DNA of 64,000 nucleotides from Grifola frondosa (GCA_001683735.1 LUGG01000007.1:1488001-1552000); one strand, 5' to 3'. Positions 11,101 through 25,098 are shown, numbered from the stretch's first letter. Program-made: numbers and translations. The notes: generated by a model from the letters alone, not told the origin.

Positions 11101-11371
11101 GGCCCTGACTCAAAGGTCGATGGTCGCACCCCGTGGGGTGGAGGAATCAGGACCGACGTATGTTACTATCCTTTCGACACGGCATTGGATTCCAACTGAT
11201 TATTTGGTTTCTCAGGACTACAAGTTGCCCACGGTCTGCAAGAAGCAGCAGGTTCCGGAGAAGCCCGTGCCTACTCCCGGCGATGACGACGACGACGAGG
11301 ACTGGTCGTGGATCTACTGGATCTCCGCCAAGGCCTCCTCGATATCCATCAAGCTGACCGGGTTGTATTAG
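8185..11371 (+). CDS. Fungalysin-type secreted metalloprotease (peptidase M36)
   Basis: This is a zinc endopeptidase secreted as a proenzyme. Eleven exons join in frame to about 840 residues: 8185-8568, 8743-9285, 9341-9673, 9728-9936, 9993-10105, 10162-10182, 10235-10423, 10476-10582, 10637-10905, 10959-11157, 11216-11371. A signal peptide ([19 protein letters not shown]) precedes an FTP-like propeptide. The zinc site is H-E-L-S-H at about residues 564-568 with the third ligand Glu in [10 protein letters not shown] at about 594; fungalysins more often have HEYTH. Exon 6 is only 21 nt. The protein is roughly 200 residues longer than typical fungalysins of about 630, mainly in the propeptide region of exons 2-3, and it ends with an acidic DDDDDED stretch and a hydrophobic tail. 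No frame breaks were found. Likely role: extracellular protein degradation. Confidence 0.93.
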
Positions 11372-11827
11372 GTCCGCTTGCGCTGTGTCTGTACCCCTCA
11401 CTCCTACATGTTTCTTGGCGGTTCGCTGTACTATTAGATGCTTCAGTTGGATTCATGTACAATTAGTCTTTGACGACGCTGCCGATTATGCACTATGCAC
11501 GTAATAGATTGATATCTTAATGATTTTCGTGATGTGTGTTTTCAACTTTTCAAGCATCTATTCTGCAAGTGAGATGGCATGAATTGGTGTGGCTCGGGCG
11601 CGGCCATGATGTCACGCGCGTCGGCAGCATGCCGGAGGCAGTGGGACCCGGATTTTGGACCACTCGCCTCACCTGGCACGCGTCCTTCACGAGCGCAAGA
11701 CTTGCGCATTCTTATCTCTGCAGCCCTCCGCCAGCAAACTTACTATATTACGTCTCATTTAGACTCTCACGCTACACCGTTGCTTTACTACCACGACTGA
11801 CTTGTTCGTACTTGGACTCTAACGACG

Positions 11828-12690
11828 ATGGCGCAGGACAAGGGCAAGGATGCGGTGGCGCCGATCAACGTGAAGCTGCTGCTCATAGGGAATTCTTCTG
11901 TGGGGAAGAGCAGCCTTTTGCTGCGCTTTTCGGATGAGCAGTGGCTGCCAGAGGACGAGTCGAGCGCAACGATCGGCGTGGACTTTAGGGTGCGTGTGCG
12001 CGCGGGCGGCGTGGCGTAGCCCGGGTATTAACTACATGCAGGTACACAAGATGGAGGTGAAAGGCAGGAAGGTCAAGCTGAGCATATGGGTGAGCGTGCA
12101 TCCGTTTAAGTTCTCGCCGTCAGCCATGACTGAGCTTATTTCGATACGGTAGGACACCGCGGGGCAGGAGCGCTTCCGCACGATCACGTCGTCATATTAC
12201 CGCGGCGCGCAGGGCATCATCCTCGTGTACGACGTCGCGAACCGCGAGTCGTTCGACGCGCTGCCGCGGTGGTATTCGGAGCTCGAGACGTATGTCTCCG
12301 AGGCCGTCGTGAAGATCATCGTCGGGAACAAGGTCGACAAGGTGCGCACGGTTCACCTCACTCCATAGCTCCCGCTGACCCGCCCCCACACCAATTCGCC
12401 TGCAGGAATTCTCGCGGCAAGTCGCGTACTCAGAGGGACAGCACTTTGCGCAGCGCATGAACTCGTTGTTCATCGAGGCGTCCGCGAAGACCGCGGTTGG
12501 CGTACGCGAGGCGTTTCAGGAGGTTGTCGAGCGTATCCTCGACACGCCCGAGCTGTGGGCGTCCCCTGCGGCCACTGGCAGGGGCGCGAGCGGGAAGGAC
12601 CGTCGGCAGGACGGGGGCATGCCAGGAAGCATCAACCTCAGCCAGCCCCATGACGAGGTGGACGGCGCGGATGGTGGATGTGGCTGCTGA
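11828..12690 (+). CDS. Rab18-type small GTPase
   Basis: Four exons (11828-11989, 12042-12089, 12153-12341, 12406-12690) join in frame to 227 residues. All GTPase boxes are present: GNSSVGKS (residues 21-28), ATIGVDF switch [12 protein letters not shown] switch II, GNKVDK and EASAKT. Combinations such as [22 protein letters not shown] and LFIEASAKT match Rab18 better than Rab1 or Rab8. The C-terminus GGCGC offers a CxC double-prenylation site. Rab18 acts at the ER and lipid droplets in membrane traffic; that role is taken from the family, not seen here. The gene is intact, with short introns of about 50-65 nt. Its upstream neighbour is the protease on the same strand. Confidence 0.92.
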
Positions 12691-12852
12691 TGCGGATACG
12701 CGGGGCGTGCTCTCGCTGTGCTTGTGCACGCATTTTGTTTTGGCTTCGGTTGGTGACGATGTATGCTAGGTTTAGATACCTTAATTAATTTCTTCCTGAG
12801 ATATGAATGCGATAGAATATATTATCATGAGCCACTTCGGCTTGGTGTATGA

Positions 12853-12903
12853 CCGTCGTTGGCGGGCAATCCTGAGGTCGTGAGTTCGATCCTTGCTCTG
12901 AGC
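12853..12903 (+). pseudogene. tRNA-Met 3'-half fragment (inverted relative to the intact gene)
   Basis: This stretch matches the intron and 3' half of the intact tRNA-Met at 13169-13270 but lies on the opposite strand. It retains the T-arm GTGAGTTCGATCCTTGC and the end CTCTGAGCA, with mismatches in the T-stem and acceptor. The 5' half is absent, so it cannot fold as a tRNA. Confidence 0.7.
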
Positions 12904-13168
12904 ATGCATAAATTCTTGGTGAATCTGTTTTGCATTATGAGGTTTTTTGTTACTTTAGTATCCTATCTAGTATCTCGGAGGACCAACCAATAATTATCAC
13001 TCCGAGCACATTGGATAGCTGGGTTTTCCTTTTTAAATCACTGCATGAATGGACTGCTTGCTGCTAATTTACTCATTCAAGGACAGTGCTCTGTATTTTC
13101 AAGAATGACAAAAGCACAAGTTGCTGGAAAACGTGAGTCAATCGCGAACTGCATTAACCCGCGAGAAG

Positions 13169-13270
13169 TGCTCGGAGTGAGGATCGAACTCACGACCTCA
13201 GGATTGCCCGCCAACGACGGTCATACATCAGTATGAGACCTGCGCTCTAACCAGCTGAGCCATCCAAGCA
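13169..13270 (-). tRNA. tRNA-Met(CAU), elongator type, with intron
   Basis: Read on the minus strand, the acceptor stem TGCTTGG pairs with CCGAGCA. The D-arm is GGCTCAGCTGGTTAGAGC. The anticodon arm reads CAGGTCTCATA before the intron and ATCCTG after it, giving a 7-nt loop CTCATAA with anticodon CAT and the T31-T39 mismatch typical of elongator Met tRNAs. The T-arm is GTGAGTTCGATCCTCAC. An intron of about 26-28 nt follows position 37. The features are those of an elongator rather than initiator Met tRNA. Confidence 0.93.
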
Positions 13271-13553
13271 TGTTCCGTGATACATAGAATTCTGTTCGAA
13301 CCGAATACTAAGTAAGTGCTAGGTAGTAGCTAGCCTAAGTAGTATATTCAATCCAGGGACTTTGACTCTTGTTATGCATACATCTGGAGAACCCCAAGAC
13401 AAGCGAGAATCTCTCGCGATACCGGCTCACTTGGAAGATGCAGGACAGCACAGACGTGCAGAAATATCTGTTTGTCCTCAACGCGGACTTGCAACAGCGA
13501 GGAATGGGCTCACAAATAGGCGGCAACTCCGACCGTGTCCGACGCACCATTAC

Positions 13554-15254
13554 TTACATACGCTCCATGATATTATCAGGAAACACCGTCGACCCGAGTT
13601 CAGCATGCACGATGTCGCACACCTGGTGCTTGAGATGTGCTGGCACTCCAAAGCATACGTCGACACAACCAGCATTCTCCGACGCAAGCCATTGGACCGG
13701 AACGTGCGGAGGTAACGTTCGTTCACCCCCGATGTATGGAAGCGCACTTCGCCAGGGCACCCGAAGTGCGCCGACCGCCAATCGAGCCTGAATGACAAGG
13801 GACCCAAGTGTGAGATGCGGTTCCAGTGGCCAGCGGGACTCACGATAAGTTCGAGTTGACTGTCAACTTCCCGGGGTAGGGGCGAAGAACATCGAGTGCT
13901 CCGAGTTTGCCATGGACAGCATTAGGTCGCTTGCGACCGACATCCACTCCTCGATGAATTTGGGCTCCCTGGCGAGCTGAATAGACTGCCGCAGCGTCAT
14001 AGCTATGTTAGCTATTTGGTGGTCTCGTGGTTGGAGGGAAGTTGGTATCTGCCAGTGCAAACGAGAAGTATGTCAGAAAGACGGCTATATTCAATGACAT
14101 ACAGGAGAGTGTATGCGCACAATGTAGATTGCATTTCCAGCTACGTCTGCGCCAGTCAGCGACGGGGAGACATTCCGATACTACAGAATTGCGTGAGGTC
14201 GCAAGTCACTGAAAGCGATCTTGTACCCACGCTAGCCGCATCTGTCACTGTAGTAATGGGAGCATCTAAACACCGATCGAGCACCGTCACGATGTAGGCC
14301 GTCAAACAATCCTGTATAGACGGTTCGCTCCCGGAAGAATGCATGCGATCTGAGACCTTCTCTCGCAGACGGCATAGCTTCTCTTCAGGAATCAGAATAT
14401 CCACCCGGTCGATATCCTTCCTCATGTTTGCATAGAGCGCATGCAGCTCGGACTTGGGGTATGAGTTCGCGAGATGGGGCATGAGGGGGAGGTAACTCTG
14501 CACGAGCTCAGGGCTTGGGTGGGGAAAGTGGTGTTTCGTGAAGGAGGGGGACGGTATGCTGGATCAAGACCTTGGTACCTCTGGGATATAAAGTTCATGA
14601 AGCAAAGGAGGACGGTAGCATCGCCTGTGATAATGCAGACATCAGATCGAGCGCGGTGAAGTAGTGCACAAGTAGCACACGAACCAAGAGTGTGATGCCA
14701 CGACACGCCGACGGCAGTCTCATACTCTGCAATGGTGAGTTTCATGCGGAGCAAGGGGCTATCCAGAGATTCTCGGGAAGAAGGCTGGCTAAGGAATGGC
14801 CTCAGGTCACCCTGGACTACGCAAGCGTCTTGAAAACCTAGTGTCTTATCGGCCCTGAATTCGATATCAAGTATTACAGGAGAGTCGGTGAGAATAATCT
14901 ATAGAGAAGGGCGCATTATATTCTGCTCTGGCACTAGAGCTAGGAAGGCAATCGCCACTGACGTTCCACTGATCGTTATCTCTGCGCAAATTACCAGCTG
15001 CATGAGGGAACGCTTGCAGGGCTTCGGATAGGGCCCGCGCAAACGTTGTTTCGTGTATGCGAATGGGCACAACGTGGACATTCTCGATCTGCATATGCTC
15101 TTCAGCCAAGATTCACGCTGTGGATCGAACGTAGAAATAATCATGAGCTTACGAAGTTCAACCACAGTTCATAACCAGGGAGCTCAACATGTGCTTGACC
15201 ATCAAGGACCGTAGGGATTTTGGGTTGTAAAGGGATAGTGACTCTGGAAGTCAT
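13554..15254 (-). pseudogene. HXXXD-family acyltransferase (trichothecene 3-O-acetyltransferase-like), frames broken
   Basis: The gene starts at ATG 15254 (MTSRVTIPLQPKIPTVLDGQ) with an intron after ELWLNF. The catalytic HHxxxD motif is formed by splicing: GVSWHHTLG joins D-A-T across an intron ending near 14634. Later exons encode ELVQSYLPLMPHLANSYP, SLTGADVAGNAIYI, FIEEWMSVASDLML and DWRSAHFGCPG (the counterpart of the DFGWG motif), ending with NAGCVDVCFGVPAHLK and a stop at 13554. The order and motifs fit fungal acyl-CoA-dependent acyltransferases of the transferase family. At least two one-base breaks interrupt it: after YRPPPS near 14545 and near FRSN around 13700. The join near 14930 is also unclear. 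The catalytic residues are intact, so this is either a recent pseudogene or a gene with sequence errors. The substrate is unknown. Confidence 0.75.
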
Positions 15255-15775
15255 GGCATCGAATCCTTGGAATTCAGACAACACTTAGATGGAGGCGGAT
15301 TCGTTTGTCTGTACTGCACAAGTGCACTTAGAAATGATCTGCCTGATCAGCGCAAGAAACCCTGTAGAGAGAAGCTCCGACAGTCTTGCAAAAATGTACT
15401 TATTCGATGTCCCGCAATGATGTGAGCCTGAAAATGAGGCTCTAAGGGGCTCAAGCTTGAAGCTTAAAAGCTTAAAGCTTGAAGAGAGCTGAAGACCAAA
15501 GTTATGGAGATGCGCATACATGGATGAGCGTGAGAAAAAGAATTTCACCTGGGCCAGCACTTTCGATGTTATATATACTCAGGTATGCGTTCTGCATATA
15601 CGCGGTTAACATCTATACTCTCAAAACTTTTATAAACATGAACTTCCGTTTTCTGAAGATCTCTAACACGAGCCTCTGGCATTTCGAACACAAAAGACGC
15701 ACAAGATACAGATGGCAGCTACACTTCTTTAGGTATAATTCACTTCGCTCAACCACGCGGTTGAAATTCATTTTC

Positions 15776-17891
<2,116 letters not shown>

Positions 17892-18232
17892 GGGGGAAGT
17901 CGATGAACGAGACTTTCAGCCCCGCCCTCTATAAAAGCGGTCGATAGACAGCCGCTCCGGGATAGCAGATACATGACGTGCTTCTCCATGATCACGCCAT
18001 CAACCCCCATGCTCACGACCAACTCACGACTGACAGCAACCGGTGCCGGACTCTGCAGATGATTTCCCATAAAAAATGCCTGTGGACTCCCGTCACAGAT
18101 AAAGGTCTAACAGCTGGTCAAGTGGCGCTGGCGATAGAAGTTGAAGATAAAAATATCAGATTGCCGAGAGAAGGAATTCGCTGCATCAAATAGTTTACCT
18201 ATATATAATAATAATATCAGACTATTCAGTTA

Positions 18233-18338
18233 TCCGATATGGTGTAGTGGCTAACATTATCGCCTCTCATCTTTATGTAATACTTGGAATTACGTAACGT
18301 TAGTACGCGATAGCCGGGGTTCGATTCCCCGTGTCGGA
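18233..18338 (+). tRNA. tRNA-Glu(CUC) with intron, copy 1
   Basis: The acceptor stem TCCGATA pairs with TGTCGGA, the D-arm is GGTGTAGTGGCTAACAT, and the T-arm is CGGGGTTCGATTCCCCG. The anticodon stem ATCGC pairs with GCGAT around loop CTCTCA, giving anticodon CTC. An intron of about 34 nt follows position 37. The variable loop is one base shorter (AGC) than in the second copy at 20716 (AGCC), so this copy may be less functional. Confidence 0.88.
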
Positions 18339-20715
18339 ACATTTTTGGAATTTCCAGTCAACGCAGTATCCGTATGAACTCTACGTACGGATACCATATT
18401 GACACAAGCGTATTTAATCAGGCTTTAGGTCTGCTGCTCGGATCACAGGATTCATTTCTCAAGTAACATGTTCTTGCCATCAACCGGGGTTCCTGTATTT
18501 TCCAACGGCGTCCTTCATCCGACCTCCCCGTGTAAGAACTGCTAGTAGGTCGGAAGACCGGCACTCAAGAGGGCTTGGTGCGGAGGGAATGAATCAATCG
18601 ACGTCGTCAAAACTCTGAGACAGATCGTTCGCTCACCAGTCAATGCGTGGCAATTGTCTCAGAAACCGACACCATTGTCTTTCCCAGTGCAAGACTGCGC
18701 AGAAACGGCCTCCATTCCCTTCGCGACAGGTCGGACTCGTTTCACGGGAATTTTGCGGTCGTCGACGGCCGCAGAAAAATGTTTGGGACGTCGATGGAAA
18801 TTTTGAATTGCATTATGGGAGGCTGCTGACCACGGGGCTCACAGAATGCGGCAGATGACTGGGTATTTCGGGCGCATGAGAAGGCGTCGCAATCTATGTC
18901 CCCAACAGAGGCCAAAAATGGGTTTCCGGCTAGGCTCGACACACACGAGCATGTCAGCGACTGCGGCAGCACCGGTGGAATAATGAGAGAAAGTGCACGG
19001 CGGTGCTCGGGCGTGGAAGTAATGGTCATGCACCCAGACGAGTCGCTCAGAGTACGGCCTAAGACGTAACGCACCATTGACGACTGGATTCCCAGTGCAC
19101 TGAATGAGAGTGGTCGGACAGAGGAGGGGACGGCGCAGGGATACCACGATGCCTAGCCCGATTGCGGCCGTCAACCAGGACAGATACAGTTCATTCCTGC
19201 CGTAACTCCCCGTCTTCCCGCGCAAGAAGTGACCTCGTATCCCCATTGAACATGTCCCTAACAGTTCTTCCTATGGCGTACGCAGGATAACCTTTCTAAT
19301 TGATGTGAAGAAAGTGCAGTTGCGTTTGCCGTCCTAGCCTCTTCTGGACGTTAGTGTCCACGGATCGTGACGCTGCCCACAAATGTGCCTTGAAAAGTTA
19401 TAGTAGGCCACCACCCCAAGACAACTCCATGAGGCCATGTTCTGCAGTAGCAAGACTGACATTTTTGCGCCAAATCGATGGCTGGGAATATTACATAGGG
19501 CTAGTAGCGAAATGCACGATGTCAAATAGGGTTCTTCTTTATCCTGTGCATAATCACCAAGACATACAGACTTACCGCTGTGATTCGTTGAAAAGACAGA
19601 CAAGGGAGCCACTAGTCAGATCCCGCGTTCAGGGTCGGTATGACCAAGCCAGTGACATGGTGTTTACCGGGTTTCTCACCCCGCTGATAAGGTAACCCGT
19701 AGCCTGAGAGAGTGGTCGCGGATAGACCGCTGGCTTCGCTTCTCCAGACTTCTAATCGGGTGTCAACGGAACATAATCTGGAAATCTCAGTAGAAGCACA
19801 CAGTGACGCTCATCATTCCAGAAAACGGGAATAATTCAAGGGAGAAAGATCGGACACTTACAGACCAACTTGGACGACGGGATATTGGGCATTATCTTGT
19901 ATCAGGATGCTTCCTGGCCCAACGGGCGCAACGATCGATAGCATCATAACTGGTTGGCCAAATACGCCAATTTCTTCTATAACTTAATGTGTGAAGCCTT
20001 GGTCTCCGACGCAAGGCAGGTGATTCTACCGATAACGGTCCAATACCTAAAAAAAAGCGAACACAGAGAATATTGATTGCTGATAGGCCTTCCCATCTGC
20101 ACAATATATTGGAGAATGGTCATAGAGTGCGCCTACGTGCAATCTGCACTAACGCATAGTTGGATATATGAATTCGTGGAGGATGCCAAGTGTTGTGTCA
20201 ATCAAGGGGAGAATGGGAGAATCCAGGACCGCTGTATGCCCAGGAGCGGCTTTCTTGGGAATGGGGACTCCTTGCGGTGTGATCGTCCAGTAAGAGGGTC
20301 GAGTACTTATCAATCTGAGGGAGGATGCCCCTGTTCTGCGTCATCTTTGGCAGCAATGGTGCCTATCAACGCATAGGACAGACCGCCATCAGTGCATGTG
20401 GGGCAGGAGTGTCTGACAGCTTGAAACAACTAAGCATTCGCGAATTCCGCAGGACCGTGGGTAGCACGGCCATACGTGTGGCGGGAATGGACTCGCGCGA
20501 GTTGTTGGTTATTGCGATATCGATATCTCTTGAGATAAACTGGCGAGGATTTCAGATTTCGGTACTGGTAACTCATAGGAATAAAGGAGGGATTGGTACT
20601 GGGGCACCGCCCTCTGGGAAAAATGTGAACTCAACGATTGACGCGGGACAATATGCTTGTTCGTAATACTATTAGTTGCTTATTAATATTAATTTATGAC
20701 TTCATATTCATGTAA
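18339..20715. other. 2.4-kb intergenic stretch, no supported gene
   Basis: Both strands between the two tRNA-Glu genes were read. Frames of 60-135 codons exist, the longest on the minus strand at 18839-19246, but they carry no recognised motif, splice pattern or repeat structure. No transposon ends were seen. Confidence 0.4.
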
Positions 20716-20808
20716 TCCGATATGGTGTAGTGGCTAACATTATCGCCTCTCAGGATCCCCTACATTTGTAAGTGCGCGATAGCCCGGGGTTCGATTCCCC
20801 GTGTCGGA
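20716..20808 (+). tRNA. tRNA-Glu(CUC) with intron, copy 2
   Basis: It has the same body as copy 1 (TCCGATATGGTGTAGTGGCT at the 5' end, GGGGTTCGATTCCCCGTGTC at the 3' part), anticodon CTC, and a normal four-base variable loop. The intron after position 37 is about 21 nt and unrelated in sequence to that of copy 1. Confidence 0.92.
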
Positions 20809-20960
20809 ACTTATTTTTGATGGATCTTACAGACATGCAAATCCACATTCAGACAGGCGAAACCAGCTTCGTTTTTAGCTTCATGCTCAGTGCATTTCAC
20901 AAAAACCGCCCTCATTCGGTCCTGGCAGTTATATTGCTACTGCATAGTGATCGCAACAGA

Positions 20961-22526
20961 TTAGTAGCCACTGAAATTACTCCAATAGTCATCACGGTAC
21001 CCTTTAACCGCATATCGTTCACGTTCATCTTCCTCTATCCATGACTGAATACCGCCAGCGCTGTCCCGGAGTATCTCGTATGTCTGTACTCGTCTAATCT
21101 CACCTCCTAGCCCGAATCCTCGGATGATAACACGTTTTAATTGCTCACACTGGGCAAGCGCGTCCCGATATCGAAAGAATATGATCATACCGTCATTCAG
21201 TCCATACTGAGTAGGCTGCAGTCAGCGAGAGCGTAAACAAAACCGCAGCGGCGGACCCACCGAGATATCCATGTACAACATCTCGAGCGCTGGAAACACG
21301 TTCGGGAGGTGGTCGAGGCGCAAGACGGTGTCACGATAGCAGGCCATCCTGAGCGTCAGAGTTTTTGTTCCGCCGAAGCCTCCAGGGAAAGGGTTCGCCA
21401 CACCGTCCACACTGGGTTGCGTTAATAAATCTATGCGCCGGCGGCCATCATCGTTATTCACCCAAAGAAGGTACAGATGGTCAACTGTCCATTCTGCCAC
21501 AGGTGCAAATTCGGCAGCGAGGTAGCAACCTGTACGGAGGTACCGAAGCTGCAGGGGGATAGATGCGAATGCCGCCTGCATACCACTGTACGTGGAACAG
21601 CTGATATACCACTGAGGTAGGCTCAGCTCGACGAGCGTGCCCGAATGACGAGTCAGGAAAGTCATTAATGCTTGGAGCTCATGTGAAAGCAGGAACACGG
21701 TTTTCGATGTAGAGAAGCTGAATGTACGCAGCAAAGGGAAGTGTGATGTCGTAAAAAAGGGCGAAATCGGGGGGTCTTCTTGATTCGGGTGGGAGAAGTA
21801 CTCCAAATGTAGAGATCCGAGGTTAGGGAGTCCGTGAGATAACGAAGGCGGAATGCCTCTCAATCGGACGTTGAGCAATTTTTGCGGACGCACGAAGGTA
21901 AGATCGAGACTGCGCATTGAACTGCTTTTGCACTGTTAAAACTATCTGTCAGCAACACGAAACAGGTTGAACAAGATGCAGCGCACATCGATGGTTGCAT
22001 CAGAGGAAGATTCCGTATGTAGAACTCTAGTTTTTAGCTCGCGAAGATGCGCAATCGCCTCCAGAATTTGAGAGACGCTCTCCCAACCCCTTAGGTATCC
22101 CACGCCGCACAGCTCTAATGCGTGCACATTGGGAAGCGCGGCCAAGATGTCACGAATCTCCAAAAAATCCCAGGGGCCTCCTAAACCGGGACGATCAAGG
22201 CGGCCAATCTGGACGCGTTGGATCATCCGAAGACTTGCATCCTTTGAGGAGATCTTCGCGCGAAAAAGCCGCACGTTCTGCTGGGTGAGGATGACAGTGT
22301 GATTAAGCACCGGCAAACAGAGATGATAGTATGCGCGACAAGTCAAGGCGAGAGCCAGAAGAGCGGGTAAAGGCAACGCAAACGAGATCACGATGATGAT
22401 TTCCAGGGGAAGGTCGCCTAGTCGATCGAACGATTTTTTTGGAGCGAGCTGGTTATGCACGGATTGGTTCCGATTCTGTTGAGATTGAAATCCGAAAAAT
22501 TGACGCATAAAATCCATCTCGAACAA
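20961..22526 (-). CDS. F-box protein with leucine-rich C-terminal region
   Basis: Three exons join in phase 0: 22526-21987, 21932-21261 and 21215-20961, about 488 residues. The 54-nt intron between exons 1 and 2 explains two in-frame stops near 21940. The N-terminus carries an F-box at about residues 33-75: FDRLGDLPLEIIIVISFAL, then LPALLALALTCRAYYHLC. The remainder has spaced Leu-rich strands (PNVHALELCGVG, LPNLGSLHLEYF, LEMLYMDIS) typical of basidiomycete F-box proteins with diverged LRRs. Such proteins act as substrate adaptors of SCF ubiquitin ligases; the target is unknown. F-box genes are heavily expanded in mushrooms, so orthology cannot be inferred. The C-terminus is YRDDYWSNFSGY. Confidence 0.88.
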
Positions 22527-23571
22527 GACGCAAAAGGTGGGAAACAGGACATCGAGAAGTGATGACTTTATATCTTCTTGTGCATACTGAGGCTATACAT
22601 AATAAGCATAGCCACAGTATGCGTGTCCCCCCTTCTGACACGTTGACACGGAGTACCTACCGGCGATGTTTTGTTATCCACGTCACAACTGTTCTCTTAT
22701 CATAGTCACCGGAGGCAGAAACGTGAGAAGGAGTTTGCGGGACTGCAAACAACGGCGCTGGCATGGACATCGCCGTCCGTTGGCAGGAGACTAGCTGAGG
22801 CTCAACATTCAACCCCCACCCAATGACGACTATCTGAAGAAATCTGTCCGTGGCTGTAGCTGAGTTTACATCCATGAACCGGCAGCTGATTCGAACGAAG
22901 AATGTTTTGGAATGATAGATCTTTCGAGACTATCACAATCTCCGGCTCTTGAGCCTGTTGTAGCTTGCATGAATGGTTATAAATGTCAATCTGCACGAAG
23001 CTGTAACATCATGCTTACAGCTAACTACGAGATCAGAACCTAGGGCCCAATTTGTGCATATACGATGCATCACAGTACCAGTTGACTCCGTAGTTACGGT
23101 TCGACAAGAATTTGTGGCGTTCTGGGAAGTCACGGGACCGTCACAGGGCTGTCTTGCACCATTTGTGAGGAGAGTCGTGAGGTTAGTAAGTTCTTAACAC
23201 ACGCACGAATGAAATGTGTCCAAAAATCCTGAATGTCTTCCGTTGTGATCAGGTCATCTAGGAGGCCAAGAGAAAGCCATTTTGCTGGCTGAGACTCTTT
23301 GACTTCCAAGCTCCAGCTGTTCGTTTTGTGTGCACGAGCTCATTATTCATTAATCAGTAGAAGTGAGTCTTCTTTGGAATACATCGAGCGGAACCAACCG
23401 CATTGACACGCTATGGTGCGTAGAATGATGCGCTGTACGCGTTGTTCTATGTACCAGAGCCTATCAAGCTGAGACTTCCAACTTTTGAATGTTCAGTGGG
23501 ATCTGATGCCTTTGACGTACGCAGGTTAGGTTACAGATTCTGGATATAAAATTACAAGCAGTATTGCAGGA
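22527..23571. other. Intergenic, no gene; contains one copy of a 32-bp dispersed repeat
   Basis: No coding frame with motifs was found. The repeat TAAGTTCTTAACACACGCAC and its continuation (23187-23218) recur, with a few mismatches, at 27087-27118 in the same orientation. Confidence 0.5.
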
Positions 23572-25098
23572 ATGTCGACCATAAAGCTTGCCATCATTGG
23601 CGCCGGTCCGTCATCCTTCTACGTTGCGTCTCGTTTGCTGTCTCTTCTACCACAAACGAACCCTCGTTCCTCATTGCTCAAAATACATATGTACGACCGA
23701 CTCTGGGCACCGCACGGACTAGTGCGATATGGTGTTGCACCAGATCATCCTGAAGTCAAGGTAACATAGTTCTCTTTTTTGTCATTCCTCATTAACATTA
23801 TCGACCAGAATTTGCACGCACAAATTTGATGCGGCCGCTGCGGACCCACGACTAAGATTTTTTGGCAACGTGAACGTTGGAACGCCCTCCCCAATCCCCC
23901 ATGCTCTCTCACTTCCGCTGTCCGCCATCCTTCCGTACTACACCCACGTACTCTTCTCCACCGGTTGCACCGTCCCAATCCTGCACCCCGCCCTACCACC
24001 TTCGGCCTACTGCGTTCCCGCACTTTCCATTGTGCACTGGTACACCCAACATCCCTCACGCCCTGCTCCACCGCCACTTGAACGCCTCTCGCACGTTACG
24101 CTCATCGGGCAGGGCAACGTCTCCCTCGACGTTGCACGCATGCTCCTCACACCGCCGTCTGCGCTCGCACAATATGACGTCCCTGCCTCTGTACTCGCCG
24201 TGCTCGAACGTTCAGCCATCCAGCATGTGTCCATTGTGGGGCGGCGCGGTCCGCTGCAGCAGCGTTCACGGTGAAAGAGCTGCGCGAAATGATGAACCTG
24301 CCCGATGCGTCCATGTACCACTTGACCCGACATTGATAGCGGCAACAGATGGCCTCACGCGCCAGCAGACGCGCACGTTGCAGCTTTTGCAAAAGGGTTC
24401 GAAGAACCCGCCAGGGAGTACACGCAAGACGTGGTCTCTGGATTTCTTCCGCTCGCCCACTGGGATCACTCTCCCCGCCGCAGGCTCTCCACCATCCGCA
24501 ATGGCACAACTGTCTCTAGTACACACTACACTGGACTCCTCCTCACGCGCGGTCCCCACCGGGGAGATCTCACGCTCCCCACCTCGCTCGTCGTCACCTC
24601 GCTAGGGCACCGCGCGGACCAAGTGCCCCATGGTACGATCCTGCACTCGGTCATCTGCGCGTCAAGGGTGGGCGTCTGGTCAACGCGGACGGGCGCACGG
24701 TGCGGAACGCGTATGCGATGGGTGGGCGGCAACGGGCGCACGCGGGGTGCTCGCGAGCACGATGCTCGACGCATATGCCGTCGCGGACGTGATCCTCCGC
24801 GACCAGTTCCCCGGCGAGGACGTACACACTGTGTCGGTCGGTGATGCGGAAGAGGCGGACTTTGAGAGCATCCCGCAAGATGAGGAAGTCGAGGTAATGC
24901 CAAAGGAGGTGGACCCAGATGCTGTCCCACCCGAGGTGGAGGCTGCGTACAAGGAGGGAAATGTGGTGACTATGAGGATTGGAAGGCGGTGGATGCTGAG
25001 GAGATCAAGCGAGGTCAGAGACAGGTAAAGAGCGCGAACGGATGGGTTGGGAGGAAGCGCATGCTTTCCTCTCCACGGCTCGACCTCACACGTCTTGA
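23572..25098 (+). pseudogene. ARH1: NADPH:adrenodoxin/ferredoxin oxidoreductase (ARH1-like), multiply frame-broken
   Basis: The functional protein is the mitochondrial FAD enzyme that passes electrons from NADPH to ferredoxin for Fe-S cluster and heme synthesis. Exon 1 (from ATG 23572) has the FAD-binding motif KLAIIGAGPSSFYVASRLL and HGLVRYGVAPDHPEVK. After an intron come RFFGNVNVG, the NADP motif VTLIGQGNVSLDVARMLL, HVSIVGRRGPLQ, FTVKELREMMNLP, KTWSLDFFRSPTG, LVVTSLGHRAD, VLASTMLDAYAVADVILRD and a C-terminus ERERMGWEEAHAF ending near 25098. These blocks follow family order, but I count at least seven one-base frame shifts between them, several at short G runs. The expected Gly of the GAGPSG motif is Ser. 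As written the gene cannot make a full protein: it is a decayed copy or a badly sequenced locus. Confidence 0.82.

Noticed and set aside
12853..12903. A second functional tRNA-Met
   Set aside because: The 5' half, including D-arm and anticodon, is absent and the T-stem is mismatched.
18839..19246. Minus-strand frame with a possible membrane stretch (WLTAAIGLGIVVSLR)
   Set aside because: No start context, splice logic or neighbouring coding blocks; codon pattern is not convincing.
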